64,000 nucleotides of DNA from Nakamurella panacisegetis (GCF_900104535.1 NZ_LT629710.1:2604001-2668000); one strand, 5' to 3'; positions 1 through 8,411 are shown, counted from the stretch's first letter. Made by a program: numbers and translations. The notes: a model not told the origin generated them from the letters alone.

Positions 1-23
1 GCCGAAGCGTCCGGCGGCACGAC

Positions 24-968
24 GTGAGGGGTGCGCCGCCGACGATCGTCGAATTGCGGGCGGCCGACGGGGATTCGGTCAGTCTGGCCGTCAAGGGCTT
101 CTCCGCCGACGGGGCACTGCTGGCCACGGTGAGCGACGCCACGCTGCTCCGGGCCGCGGAGCGAGGGTATTTGCATTGCACGCCTGACCTTCTCGACGCA
201 GTGGCGGCGACGCCGGCGTCGGCCCGACCGACCAAACGGTCGACCGCACTGGTGTTGCTCGGTGGTCCCGGACTGGCGCCGCCCTCGAACCTCGGTACGG
301 CCGCGGCGGCCGACTGGCTCCGGGCCGATGACGTCCGGACCGATGCCGACCACTGGTTCCTGGGCACCTGGGAGCGGGACGGTCAAGTTCACCGCGCCGT
401 CTGGGACTACCTGCATCCGTCCGCTGGTCAGGCCGCCGCGGACTCCCTCTCGGCCGCACTGCAATTCGTTCTCGACCGTCAACCCGGCATGCCGATCGAC
501 GTGATCGAGGCCAACCGGCTGCTGATGTCCCTGACGGTCGACGCCGGCCGGGACCCGCTGGGTGAACTGGCCGGCGTGCTCGAGGCGCTGGGCGTCCGGT
601 CGGACCTGCTGCACGAGGACGGTCCGCTCGGATTCTCGATGGGTGGCGAGACGGTCGACTGGGACTGCCTGGCCGAGATCGTCGACCGCACCTGGCTCGT
701 CGTGTATGCGATGCTGCCGATCGTCATCGACGGGAGCCGGCTCGCCGACGCGCCCCGACTGGCCGGGCAGATCAACGCGCGCCTCCAGATCGGTTGTCTG
801 CTGGTCGAAGAGGAATCCGGTACCACCATGTACCGCGCGGCCATCGACCTGAGCGCGCCGAGCGGCCACACGTCGTCGATCCGCCGGCTCCTGGACCAGG
901 TGCACCGCGACGTCGTGGCCTGCCTGCAACTGCTCGACGACGAACCCGCGGTCGAGGCGGTTCGGTAG
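24..968 (+). CDS. YbjN-like domain protein, possibly 5'-truncated by the window
   Basis: A 314-residue protein of uncertain function. The second half (about residues 165-300) has the layout of YbjN-type domains, which share the fold of type III secretion chaperones: a helix, strands around FSMGGETVDWD, a hydrophobic strand (WLVVYAMLPIVI), the INARLQIGCLLVEE segment, and a final helix. The first 100 residues look like a separate alpha/beta region that I do not recognise. The reading frame is open to the left edge of the window, so the GTG at 24 may not be the true start. It runs in the same direction as the retron and ends 58 nt before the left arm of the retron RNA, so it could be a passive neighbour or an accessory gene. 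The family call is inference from strand pattern only. Confidence 0.45.
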   Translation: MRGAPPTIVELRAADGDSVSLAVKGFSADGALLATVSDATLLRAAERGYLHCTPDLLDAVAATPASARPTKRSTALVLLGGPGLAPPSNLGTAAAADWLRADDVRTDADHWFLGTWERDGQVHRAVWDYLHPSAGQAAADSLSAALQFVLDRQPGMPIDVIEANRLLMSLTVDAGRDPLGELAGVLEALGVRSDLLHEDGPLGFSMGGETVDWDCLAEIVDRTWLVVYAMLPIVIDGSRLADAPRLAGQINARLQIGCLLVEEESGTTMYRAAIDLSAPSGHTSSIRRLLDQVHRDVVACLQLLDDEPAVEAVR

Positions 969-1026
969 CCGCAGCGCGCAAGAAACTCTCGACCGCTCCG
1001 CCCATGATGTGAGAGTCTCGGCCCAG

Positions 1027-1204
1027 GTCGACGACGGCAGGCGAGACTGCTGGTTCGCCTCCGAGTGGTCAGCGGGGCCGATCAGCTGCTCCGGGGATAC
1101 CCCGGGGCCGGTTGTGGTGGTATCGCAGCACGTCACAGGCATGATGCCGCGCTCCGCGCAGGGCAATGCCCGTCAGGCAGGACAGGTCGCCTGCCGTCGT
1201 CGAC
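1027..1204 (+). ncRNA. Retron msr-msd non-coding RNA
   Basis: Perfect 18-bp inverted repeats, GTCGACGACGGCAGGCGA at 1027-1044 and its exact reverse complement at 1187-1204, flank 142 nt directly upstream of a retron reverse transcriptase. This matches the a1/a2 arms that close a retron RNA. The base right after a1 is G1045, the position where the branching guanosine of other retrons (for example Ec86) lies. Inside, 1047-1052 can pair with 1070-1075, CCGGGG (1091-1096) pairs with CCCCGG (1100-1105) across a 3-nt loop (msr hairpins), and 1138-1152 folds with 1156-1170 into a long, slightly bulged hairpin that would be the msd core. The a2 arm ends 24 nt before the RT start codon. Pairing was found by eye; the exact msr/msd border is not determined. 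Confidence 0.8.
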
Positions 1205-1228
1205 GTCCGGGGGTGAGGGGGAGACTGG

Positions 1229-2560
1229 ATGCGCGCACGGGATCGCCTGGCGGCCGCACTGGCCGACGGGATGCTGGCGGGGGACTGGGCCGGGGCGCCT
1301 ATGCGGGCCCAGGGCGCTCTGGTGCTGGGGGAGCGGCACGCCTGGATCCGCCGCCTCGTCCGAGAGGTGCTCGAGTTCTATCCGGAGCCTCCGGCGGACC
1401 GGCCGCGTGAGTTGGCCCGTCTCATCGGACGGACCCGGACGATGGAGGAGCTCGAGCGCCGCGCCCGCCGCCGGCGCCGACGGTTGCCGATTCCGCAGCA
1501 CCGGGTGACCACCCCGACCACCACCGTGCGGCGGCCCTTCCCGGTCGTCAGCATCAACGACGCCACAGCCCTCGCCGAGTGTCTCGGCCTGTCGGTTCCC
1601 GACCTTCTGTGGTTTGCCGACACCAAAGGTCTGCAGCGGCGGGCCGCGTCCGTTGGCCTGCACCACTACCGCTCGACCTGGGTCGGCACCCGGTCCGGAA
1701 GTCGGCTGCTCGAAGCTCCGCGGCCACGCCTGAAGGAGGTGCAGCGCCAGATTCTGCAGCAGTTGCTGGCGCCGATCCCGGTCCACGAAGCTGCTCACGG
1801 ATTTGTCGCCGGGCGCAGCGCGGTGACCGGAGCCCGTCCGCACGTCGATGCGGCCACCGTTATCAGCCTGGATCTCGAGTCGTTCTTCTCGTCGGTGAGC
1901 GGCCGGCGGATCTACGGGCTCTTCCGCATGGCCGGGTTCCCGGAACCGGTCGCGCACCTGCTCACCGGTCTGTGCACCCAGGCGACCCCGGTGGATGTCC
2001 TGCGCCGCATGCCGTCGGGCCACCCGGCGGCGTTCCGGCTGCGCCGCAAACTCGCGGAGCCGCACCTGCCTCAGGGGGCGCCGACCTCTCCCCACCTGGC
2101 CAACCTGGCCGCCTTCGGACTGGACCGTCGGCTGGCCGCCTATGCGAGCCGGATCGGTGCCAGGTACACCCGGTACGCCGACGACCTGACGTTCTCCGGA
2201 CCGGATCTGCGCCGCCGCAGCCGTGGGGTGGTCGCGGCGGTGGCGCGGATCGTCGCGGAGGAGGGCTTTGCGCTGAACACCACGAAGACCAGGGTCCGAG
2301 GTCAGGACGACCGCCAGACGGTGACCGGCGTTGTGGTGAATCGACACCCGACCGTTTCCCGAGCGGAGTACGACACCCTCCGGGCGATACTGCACAATTG
2401 TGTCCGCTTCGGTCCCGAATCGCAGAATCGCTTGCTGCACACCGACTTCCGTAGCCATCTCCGAGGGCGGGTGGCCTGGGTGGCCGCGCTGGACCCAGAA
2501 CGCGGTCGTCGGCTCCTGGCCACCTACAGTCAGATCGACTTCAGCCCGTCCGGAACATGA
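1229..2560 (+). CDS. Retron-type reverse transcriptase
   Basis: 443 residues, about 120 longer than a minimal retron RT such as Ec86. The fingers/palm contain VISLDLESFF (catalytic D215), LPQGAPTSPHLANL (280-293) and YTRYADDLTFS with catalytic D318 and D319. The retron-specific VTG motif of region Y is present (365-367, QTVTGVVVN). The NAxxH motif of region X reads GARPH (201-205), so Ala and His are kept but Asn is Gly. The first 100 or so residues form an extra N-terminal domain with a very basic stretch (RRARRRRRR near 78-85); a longer N-terminus is also known from the myxobacterial Mx162 RT. The start is ATG behind a purine-rich GGGGAG. It would prime from G1045 of the upstream RNA and make a branched RNA-DNA hybrid. 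No maturase domain is present, which argues against a group II intron. Confidence 0.9.
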   Translation: MRARDRLAAALADGMLAGDWAGAPMRAQGALVLGERHAWIRRLVREVLEFYPEPPADRPRELARLIGRTRTMEELERRARRRRRRLPIPQHRVTTPTTTVRRPFPVVSINDATALAECLGLSVPDLLWFADTKGLQRRAASVGLHHYRSTWVGTRSGSRLLEAPRPRLKEVQRQILQQLLAPIPVHEAAHGFVAGRSAVTGARPHVDAATVISLDLESFFSSVSGRRIYGLFRMAGFPEPVAHLLTGLCTQATPVDVLRRMPSGHPAAFRLRRKLAEPHLPQGAPTSPHLANLAAFGLDRRLAAYASRIGARYTRYADDLTFSGPDLRRRSRGVVAAVARIVAEEGFALNTTKTRVRGQDDRQTVTGVVVNRHPTVSRAEYDTLRAILHNCVRFGPESQNRLLHTDFRSHLRGRVAWVAALDPERGRRLLATYSQIDFSPSGT

Positions 2561-2572
2561 GATGAGTGCCCC

Positions 2573-4156
2573 ATGGCCACGTTGCTCTTGGTTGTCGCCC
2601 TGACCGTCATCACCGTCGTCCTGGTCGGTGTCGGCCGTCGGGTCCGTCTGCCCTGGCCGGCCCTGATGGTGGTGGTGTCGGCCGGTGTGGCCTTCATCCC
2701 GGCGGTGTCGCGGATAGCGATCGATCCCGAGTTGATCCTGCCGTTGTTCCTGCCGCCCTTGCTGTTCGCCACCGCTCAGCGCACGTCCCTCTCGCTGTTC
2801 CGGGCGCGATGGCGATCGATCTTGGGTCTGGCCATCGCGTTGGTCGCGGTCACCATCACGGCGGTCGCCGCGACGGCGGTCGCATTGGTTCCGGGTATCA
2901 CGCTGACGGCCGCCATCGCCCTCGGAGCGGCGGTGGCTCCGCCCGATCCGGTGGCCGTCGACGCCGTCGCCGGGCCACTGCGGATACCGCGCCGGCTGGT
3001 GGGGGTGCTGCAGACCGAGGGTCTGTTCAATGACGCTACCTCGCTGGTGGTGTTCCAGACCGCCCTGGCCGCCCTGATGACCAGCCGCGGCGGCGGTCTC
3101 AACGGATCGGTGGCGTGGCGATTCGTCTACGGTGTGGTGGCGGCGGCGGTCATCGGGTGGGTCACCGCCTGGTTGGTCCGCCGCCTGACCGACCGGATCC
3201 AGGACGTGGCCGGGCGGAATGCCCTGACCCTCATCCTCCCGTTCGCCGTGTACCTGGCGGCCGACGAGGCCCGTGCGTCCGGGGTCATCGCGGTGGTCGT
3301 GGCTGCCCTTGCCCTCGGAAGCAGTCAGCAGGCGGACGCCATCGAGGATCGGCTGACCGGTGAGGCGTTCTGGAGTGTGGTCGAGCTGGTCGTCACCGGC
3401 GTGGCCTTCGGTCTGATCGGGGTCGAGCTGCGATCGGTGATCAGGGAGGCGGGCCGGCAGCTACCGCACATGCTCGGGCACGCGGCGCTCGTGTGCGGCG
3501 TGGTGGTTGCGGTGCGGGCGGTCTGGTTGACGGTGGCGCTCCAGACGATCGCCCGGTCCGAGGATCCGGATCGGTCCCCCCGCAACCTTCGTGAGGTGAT
3601 GATCCTGACCTGGTGCGGGATGCGGGGGCTGGCCACCCTGGCCCTCGCGCTGGCCCTTCCGGCCACCGTCTTCGAGGGCGCGGTGTTTCCCGCGCGCACC
3701 GAGATCGTGGTGATCGCATGCTCGGTCCTGGTGGTGACCCTGTTGATTCCGGCCTTCACCCTCCCGGCGTTGGTCAAGGCGCTGGGGATCGCCGACGACG
3801 CCGACGCCGAGGATGCGGCCGAGCGGCCGATCGCCGACCGGGCCCGGGCTGCGGTGATGAATGCGTTGCAGGACAACGATCTTCCTCCCGGCACATCGGA
3901 CCGGGTGAAGGAGTTCGTCCGCCTCGGGACGGCCTTGATGACTGCCCGGGTGGCCGGTGACGACGAGTTCGACCGGTATCGCGAGGTGTACGCCGAGGTG
4001 CAGGAGCAACGTCGACTGATGGTGGACCTGGAAGGACGGGCGCTGTCGGCGGCGCGGGCGGAGGTGCTCAAGGTGCGGGGGGAGCCGGGCGTCGACCCGG
4101 ACGCCGCGGACCGCGTACTGCGCCGCCTGGACGTCAAGAGCCTTCGGCTCGGTTAG
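2573..4156 (+). CDS. Na+/H+ antiporter, CPA1 (NhaP-like) family
   Basis: 527-residue inner-membrane protein with about 11-12 hydrophobic segments in the first 400 residues and a soluble, charged C-terminal tail of about 125 residues. CPA1 hallmarks are PPDPVAVDA (123-131) and EGLFNDATSLV (149-159) with the paired N153-D154 expected in the ion path. It should exchange protons for Na+ or K+ to control pH and salt. The ATG lies 12 nt after the RT stop, so it may be co-transcribed with the retron. The end overlaps the converging marR gene by 4 nt. Whether it is functionally tied to the retron is open; antiporters of this kind are common housekeeping genes. Confidence 0.88.
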   Translation: MATLLLVVALTVITVVLVGVGRRVRLPWPALMVVVSAGVAFIPAVSRIAIDPELILPLFLPPLLFATAQRTSLSLFRARWRSILGLAIALVAVTITAVAATAVALVPGITLTAAIALGAAVAPPDPVAVDAVAGPLRIPRRLVGVLQTEGLFNDATSLVVFQTALAALMTSRGGGLNGSVAWRFVYGVVAAAVIGWVTAWLVRRLTDRIQDVAGRNALTLILPFAVYLAADEARASGVIAVVVAALALGSSQQADAIEDRLTGEAFWSVVELVVTGVAFGLIGVELRSVIREAGRQLPHMLGHAALVCGVVVAVRAVWLTVALQTIARSEDPDRSPRNLREVMILTWCGMRGLATLALALALPATVFEGAVFPARTEIVVIACSVLVVTLLIPAFTLPALVKALGIADDADAEDAAERPIADRARAAVMNALQDNDLPPGTSDRVKEFVRLGTALMTARVAGDDEFDRYREVYAEVQEQRRLMVDLEGRALSAARAEVLKVRGEPGVDPDAADRVLRRLDVKSLRLG

Positions 4157-4647
4157 TCGTCCTTCATCTGGGACAGGACGGTTTCGCAGATCTCGCGGAA
4201 GTCGGCCAGCTGGGCGTCCGACAGCGGGTCGAACATGGTGGAGCGCACCGTCTCCGCGTGACTGGGGGCCACCTCGACCAAGCGGGTGTGTCCCGCTTCG
4301 GTGAGCACCGCGAGCTGCCCGCGCTTGTCGCCCGGGGCCGGTTCGCGGCGAACCCATCCGTAGTCCTCCAGCCGCGCCACGGCGTGGGAGAGCCGAGATT
4401 GCGAGGCCTGCACGACATCGGCCAGTTGGTGCATCCGCAACGAGCGGCCCGGCGCCTCGGACAGCATGGCCAGGATCAGGTAGTACGCGTGGGGCATCCC
4501 GGCCGCCTGTTGCAGGTCCCGCTCGATCCGGGCGTTGAGCGCGGCCGTCATCGCCAGGTAGGCCCGCCAGGTCTGCTGCTGCTCGGAATTGAGCCAGGGA
4601 TTGTCGCGCACCGGATCAGTGTAGCGGGAAGGTACTTGAACGCTCAT
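4153..4647 (-). CDS. MarR-family transcriptional regulator
   Basis: 164-residue dimeric winged-helix repressor type. The DNA-binding core lies around residues 60-115 (MHQLADVVQASQSRLSHAVA recognition region, then a wing with the basic GDKRGQ turn). It is transcribed divergently from the extradiol-type dioxygenase gene, with only 23 nt between the two start codons, so a bound dimer would cover both promoters. MarR proteins next to such enzymes usually sense an aromatic ligand; the ligand here is unknown. The 3' end overlaps the antiporter stop by 4 nt. Confidence 0.85.
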   Translation of the reverse strand: MSVQVPSRYTDPVRDNPWLNSEQQQTWRAYLAMTAALNARIERDLQQAAGMPHAYYLILAMLSEAPGRSLRMHQLADVVQASQSRLSHAVARLEDYGWVRREPAPGDKRGQLAVLTEAGHTRLVEVAPSHAETVRSTMFDPLSDAQLADFREICETVLSQMKDD

Positions 4648-4670
4648 ATAAATCTGGATACTCTGGGTTC

Positions 4671-5462
4671 ATGACCGATCCCGTCGCCGCCCGCATGCCC
4701 GTCCTGTACGTCTCGCACGGGGCGCCGCCGCTCGCCGACGACGCCACATGGACCGGCGAACTGCGGCGCTGGGGCAAGGATCTGCCCCGGCCGTCGTCGA
4801 TCCTGGTCGTCTCGGCGCACTGGGAATCGGCGCCGCTCACCGTCGGCGCGACCGAGCAGGTTCCGCTGACCTACGACTTCGGTGGATTTCCCCAGCACTA
4901 CTACGAGGTCGAGTACAAGGCGCCGGGCGCGCCGGAGCTGGCCCAGGATGTCGCGAAACTGGTTGCCCAGCCGGGCAATCCGGTCTACCAGGACCCGAAC
5001 CGCGGCCTCGACCACGGGGCCTACGTGCCGCTGGTGGAAATGTTCCCGGAGGCCGACGTGCCCGTGCTGCAGGTGTCGATGCCGACCCTGGACCCGGTGC
5101 AGCTGTTCGAGCTGGGCCGCACGTTGGCCCCGCTCCGGGACGAAGGTGTGCTGATCATCGGGTCCGGGTTCACCACGCACAATCTGCGGGAGGCGGTCTT
5201 CGGTGACGTGTCCGGTGCCGCCCCGCAGTGGGGTCGGGAATTCGATGCCTGGGCCAAGGAAGCCGTCGAGGGCGGGGACATCGACGCGGTGCTGGATTTC
5301 CAGCGCCGGGCGCCGGCCGCGCTGCGCGCGCACCCCCGCACGGAGCATTTCGCCCCGCTGTTCGTGGCTCTCGGTGCGGGGTCGGAATCCGGTGTCGACG
5401 CCACCAGCGAGGTCGACGGCTTCTGGTACGGCATGGCCAAGCGGTCGTTCCAGTTCAACTGA
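4671..5462 (+). CDS. DODA-type (YgiD-like) extradiol dioxygenase
   Basis: 263 residues, typical for the class III extradiol dioxygenase family that includes 4,5-DOPA dioxygenase YgiD. Candidate metal and catalytic residues sit in the family motifs LYVSHGAPPL (H16), VVSAHWE (H50), DHGAYVPL (H115), GFTTHNL (H170) and RTEHFAP near residue 232. It would open a catecholic ring with O2. The start codon is close to a possible promoter (TTGAAC at 4636, GATACT at 4657), so the message may be leaderless. It is divergent from a MarR gene that probably controls it. The natural substrate is not evident. Confidence 0.85.
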   Translation: MTDPVAARMPVLYVSHGAPPLADDATWTGELRRWGKDLPRPSSILVVSAHWESAPLTVGATEQVPLTYDFGGFPQHYYEVEYKAPGAPELAQDVAKLVAQPGNPVYQDPNRGLDHGAYVPLVEMFPEADVPVLQVSMPTLDPVQLFELGRTLAPLRDEGVLIIGSGFTTHNLREAVFGDVSGAAPQWGREFDAWAKEAVEGGDIDAVLDFQRRAPAALRAHPRTEHFAPLFVALGAGSESGVDATSEVDGFWYGMAKRSFQFN

Positions 5463-5567
5463 CCTCTCCGGGCCGCTCGGCCCGACTTCCGGTCGACATC
5501 CGGATTGACGACGTTCGTGACCGCGTCGGCTGATCCCGCGGGCCGCACGTGCGGCACACTCGCGGGT

Positions 5568-6611
5568 GTGAACGAAGCGGAGAGGCAGGCACTCGAGCTG
5601 GCGGTCGAACTCGCAGCGCGCGGAGCCGGGACGGTGTTGCCGAACCCGGTGGTGGGGTGCGTCCTGCTGTCTCCGTCCGGCCAGATCGTCGGCCGGGGCT
5701 GGCATCAGCGAGCCGGCGGCCCGCACGCGGAGGTGGTCGCCCTGGCCGATGCCGGCGACGCCGCTCGCGGGGCGACGGCGGTCGTCACCCTGGAGCCGTG
5801 CAACCACACCGGGCGCACGGGCCCTTGTTCCCAGGCCCTCATCGCGGCCGGTGTGGCCAAGGTGATCGTCGCCGTTCGGGACCCGTGGCCGGCAGCGGCC
5901 GGCGGCGTCGACGTCCTGCGGGCGGCCGGCGTCGAGGTGCACGAGGTCGGCGATACGGATTCGCCGGCCGAGGACGTCAACCGGGTCTGGCTGACCGCCA
6001 CCCGCAAGCGACGGGCTTTCGTCACCTTCAAGGCCGGGATGACGATCGACGCCCGCGTCGCGGCCGCCGACGGCACCAGCCGATGGATCACCTCGCCGGA
6101 GTCACGGGCCGACGTCCATCGCCTCCGCGGCGAGGTCGACACCATGATGGTCGGGGTGGGCACCGTCCTGGCCGACGATCCGCTCCTCACGGTGCGGGAT
6201 GCCGACGGCGAACTGGTTGGACGCCAACCACTTCGGGTCGTCATCGACTCACCCGGACGGACCCCGTCCGACGCCCGGGTCCGCAACGACGACGCCGAGA
6301 CGCTGATCGCCACCGCCGCCGAGTTCGGCCACGGGCGTCGGGTCGACGTCGGTGCCGTCCTGAGTGAGCTCTATCGGCGCGGGCGCCGGCACGTCCTGCT
6401 CGAGGGCGGCCCCCGGCTCGCCACGTCGATGCTGGACGCCGGCCTGGTCGACGAGGTGGTGGTCTACATCGCCCCGTTGCTCCTCGGCGCCGGCCGCAGC
6501 CTGCTCGACGGCAGCGCCGTCGACACGTTGACCGCGGCCCATCGCGCCGAGTTGGTGGCCGTCGACCGGTTCGGGCCGGATGTCCGGCTCCGCTACACGG
6601 TCCGCGGCTGA
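5568..6611 (+). CDS. ribD: Bifunctional riboflavin deaminase/reductase RibD
   Basis: 347 residues. The N-terminal cytidine-deaminase-like domain has the zinc motifs HAEVVAL and LEPCNHTGRTGPCS; the C-terminal half is the 5-amino-6-ribosylaminouracil reductase domain (FVTFKAGMTIDARVAAADG, MVGVGTVLADDPLLTVR, LLEGGPRLATSM). It catalyses two successive steps of riboflavin synthesis. I chose GTG at 5568 because family homology begins with NEAERQALELA; the frame is open further upstream to 5505. Other rib genes expected beside it (ribE, ribH) are absent here, so it stands alone, 105 nt after the dioxygenase. Confidence 0.9.
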   Translation: MNEAERQALELAVELAARGAGTVLPNPVVGCVLLSPSGQIVGRGWHQRAGGPHAEVVALADAGDAARGATAVVTLEPCNHTGRTGPCSQALIAAGVAKVIVAVRDPWPAAAGGVDVLRAAGVEVHEVGDTDSPAEDVNRVWLTATRKRRAFVTFKAGMTIDARVAAADGTSRWITSPESRADVHRLRGEVDTMMVGVGTVLADDPLLTVRDADGELVGRQPLRVVIDSPGRTPSDARVRNDDAETLIATAAEFGHGRRVDVGAVLSELYRRGRRHVLLEGGPRLATSMLDAGLVDEVVVYIAPLLLGAGRSLLDGSAVDTLTAAHRAELVAVDRFGPDVRLRYTVRG

Positions 6612-6614
6612 GAG

Positions 6615-7007
6615 CTACTTGACGGCGACCTTCTCGATGCTCATCACCAGGATGACGCGGTCGGCGCGGTCCGGCGGCGGCTGCTGATCGGGGTTGCCGT
6701 AGCGCTTCCCGAGGGTCACGTAGAACGCGCCCGTCGGGTCGGGGACCACCTCGACCAGCTTCCCGCGCAGTTCGATGAAGTCGTAAGGGTTCTCCGGATC
6801 GGAGACGGACAGGCTCATCGACGGGTTGTGCTGCAGGTTGCGGAACTTGGCCCGCTTCGTGGTGTGGGTGAACCGGAGGTGCTCGCCGTCGTAGAGGAAC
6901 CACATCGGGTTGACCTGCACCGTGTCGTCGGGCCGGATGGTGCCCAGGTTGCCGTAGTTCGGGTCTTCCAAGAAGCGGAGGTACCGCTCGGGGATGGTGG
7001 CTGTCAT
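6615..7007 (-). CDS. PPOX-class (split beta-barrel) F420/FMN-dependent oxidoreductase
   Basis: 130-residue flavin or F420-binding split-barrel protein. Visible features are IPERYLRFLEDPNYGNLGTI at the start, VNPMWFLYDGEHLRFTHT in the core, and the strand ending VEVVPDPTGAF. Members of this family in actinobacteria use F420 or FMN to reduce varied substrates; the substrate here is unknown. I start at the ATG encoding MTATIPERY (7007) rather than the upstream in-frame start at 7088, since homology begins there. It converges on ribD with 3 nt between stop codons. Confidence 0.82.
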   Translation of the reverse strand: MTATIPERYLRFLEDPNYGNLGTIRPDDTVQVNPMWFLYDGEHLRFTHTTKRAKFRNLQHNPSMSLSVSDPENPYDFIELRGKLVEVVPDPTGAFYVTLGKRYGNPDQQPPPDRADRVILVMSIEKVAVK

Positions 7008-7137
7008 GTCTGGTCCAACCCCGGCTGGCGCCGAGGGATTCCGACAGGCGGCCTGCTCGACTCGCCCCGCGAATCTTCGGCCGTTCACGGTCCCAGGAAG
7101 TATGTCTCGATCCGACGCCCTCTGACCTGGTTACACG

Positions 7138-7210
7138 TGGGCCCCGTGGGACTCGAACCCACAACCCGCGGATTAAAAGTCCGCTGCTCTGCCAATTGAG
7201 CTAGAGGCCC
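7138..7210 (-). tRNA. tRNA-Lys (anticodon TTT)
   Basis: Full cloverleaf on the minus strand. The acceptor stem pairs GGGCCTC at the 5' end with GGGGCCC, the D-arm reads AGCTCAATTGGCAGAGC, the anticodon stem GCGGA/TCCGC encloses CTTTTAA (anticodon TTT), and the T-arm is GTGGGTTCGAGTCCCAC. The 3' CCA is not encoded. Confidence 0.95.
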
Positions 7211-7544
7211 TCAGGACCGGCTGGTTCTGTGGCGGACAATCCGAAGTCATGATCAACTTCGGTGGCCCGTGCACTGGCTCCGGTCGGTCCTTGGTGCTCC
7301 GGTGGGCGTTGCGGCCGCCAGGGCGGCTCCGAGAGCTTGTTCAGGGTAGCCGATGCGCCGATGGGGGCTGAATCTGCAGGTCAGGGGCGAATCGAGCAGC
7401 GCGTGATCGCCGCCGGCGGTGCCGCTGCGATGGTGGTGACCTGCAGGTCACGGCCCGAGTTCGCCCGGCGGCGTCGAGCGCCACGGGTTCGAGGCCAATT
7501 CGCGGCCAGGGAAGCCTGACCCTGGATGGCCGCGAGATCGGCTC
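7211..7544. other. Gene-free interval containing a 16-bp perfect palindrome
   Basis: About 330 nt between tRNA-Lys and thiE with no convincing gene; the one plus-strand frame of 85 codons has no family resemblance or RBS. The only structure I see is the perfect palindrome GTGACCTGCAGGTCAC at 7436-7451, with a related CTGCAGGTCA at about 7375. The tRNA promoter should lie just right of 7210. Confidence 0.4.
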
Positions 7545-8192
7545 TCAGTCGATCTCACGAAGTCGTGCGGCGGCTGCCGCGGCTGCGGCCGCTGGGTCTT
7601 CGGCGTCGGTGATCATCCGGACCACGACGACCCGGCGGGCACCGTGCGCGATCACCTGGTCGAGTCGCTCCAGCGTGTTGATCCCGCCGATGGCGAACCA
7701 GGGCCGCCCGGCCCGGGTGCGGGCGTGATCGAGGAATCCGAGACCGGTTCCGGGCCGTCCCGGTTTGGTGGGGGTAGCCCACGTCGGACCGGCGCAGTAG
7801 TAGTCCACCGCCGGTTCGGTGTGAGCGGCGTCGAGCTGCTCGGGGGTGTGGGTCGACCGCCCGATGACCACGTCCGGTCCGACGATGCGGCGGGCGACTG
7901 ACACAGGAAGATCGTCCTGCCCGAGGTGCAGGACGTCGGCCTTCGAGGCCAGCGCGATGTCGGCCCGGTCGTTCACCGCGAACAGCTTCCCGTGGCGGCG
8001 GGCGGCGTCGGCGACGATCTCCAGCAGGGCGAGCTCGGCCCGCGCCTCCAAACCCTTCTCCCGGAGTTGAACGATGTCCACCCCGGCGCCGAGAACGGCG
8101 TCCAGGAACTCGGCGAAGTCGCCTCTCTCGGAACGGGAATCAGTACACAGGTACAGCCGGGCGTCGGCGAGCGCGGAACGGGGATCAGGCAT
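7545..8192 (-). CDS. thiE: Thiamine-phosphate synthase ThiE
   Basis: 215-residue TIM-barrel enzyme joining the HMP-PP pyrimidine to the thiazole phosphate. Family motifs are [38 protein letters not shown] and [17 protein letters not shown], the last being the phosphate loop. The C-terminal part has an alanine run ([12 protein letters not shown]). The start is the ATG at 8190-8192 before [17 protein letters not shown]; the frame extends upstream but without homology and into the TPP riboswitch region. It is divergent from thiOSG, and the two transcription units share about 220 nt. Confidence 0.92.
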   Translation of the reverse strand: MPDPRSALADARLYLCTDSRSERGDFAEFLDAVLGAGVDIVQLREKGLEARAELALLEIVADAARRHGKLFAVNDRADIALASKADVLHLGQDDLPVSVARRIVGPDVVIGRSTHTPEQLDAAHTEPAVDYYCAGPTWATPTKPGRPGTGLGFLDHARTRAGRPWFAIGGINTLERLDQVIAHGARRVVVVRMITDAEDPAAAAAAAAARLREID

Positions 8193-8283
8193 TCGCGCCA
8201 CATTACGACAAGCGCATCTCAGTCTCATGTCCCCGAGCCCTTCCGTGGGCGGGTGCCCCTGGCGGGTTAGAGTGGCGCTTTCA

Positions 8284-8371
8284 CGGGAGCTCGGAGTACC
8301 GGGCTGAGAGGGCTGCTGCGAGCGGCCGACCGTCCGATCTGATCCGGGCAATGCCGGTCAGGGAGTTCCGC
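8284..8371 (+). promoter_or_regulatory. TPP riboswitch (THI box)
   Basis: Sequence elements match the TPP aptamer: CGGAGTACCGGGCTGAGAG (with the conserved CTGAGA) in the pyrimidine-sensing arm, then GATCTGATCCGGGCAATGCC in the pyrophosphate-sensing arm, then AGGGAG. P1 can form between GGAGCT (8286-8291) and AGTTCC (8364-8369). It lies 41 nt before the thiO start and should shut down thiOSG when thiamine pyrophosphate is plentiful, probably by hiding the ribosome-binding site. Confidence 0.93.
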
Positions 8372-8411
8372 GGACGTGCGCGCTCGCCCGACGCGGAAGG
8401 CGCACACCCCG

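Noticed and set aside
1133-2458. Long minus-strand frame of 441 codons opposite the reverse transcriptase
   Set aside because: It is antisense to a gene with clear catalytic motifs, is Arg/Gly/Pro-rich, and resembles no family; typical of shadow frames in high-GC DNA.
1229-2560. Group II intron or diversity-generating RT
   Set aside because: There is no maturase domain or intron RNA. The core is LPQGAPTSP, not the SQ-type motif of DGR RTs, and VTG plus the inverted repeats fit a retron.
7262-7519. 85-codon plus-strand frame after tRNA-Lys
   Set aside because: No RBS, no family resemblance, biased Arg/Gly composition and overlap with the palindrome region.
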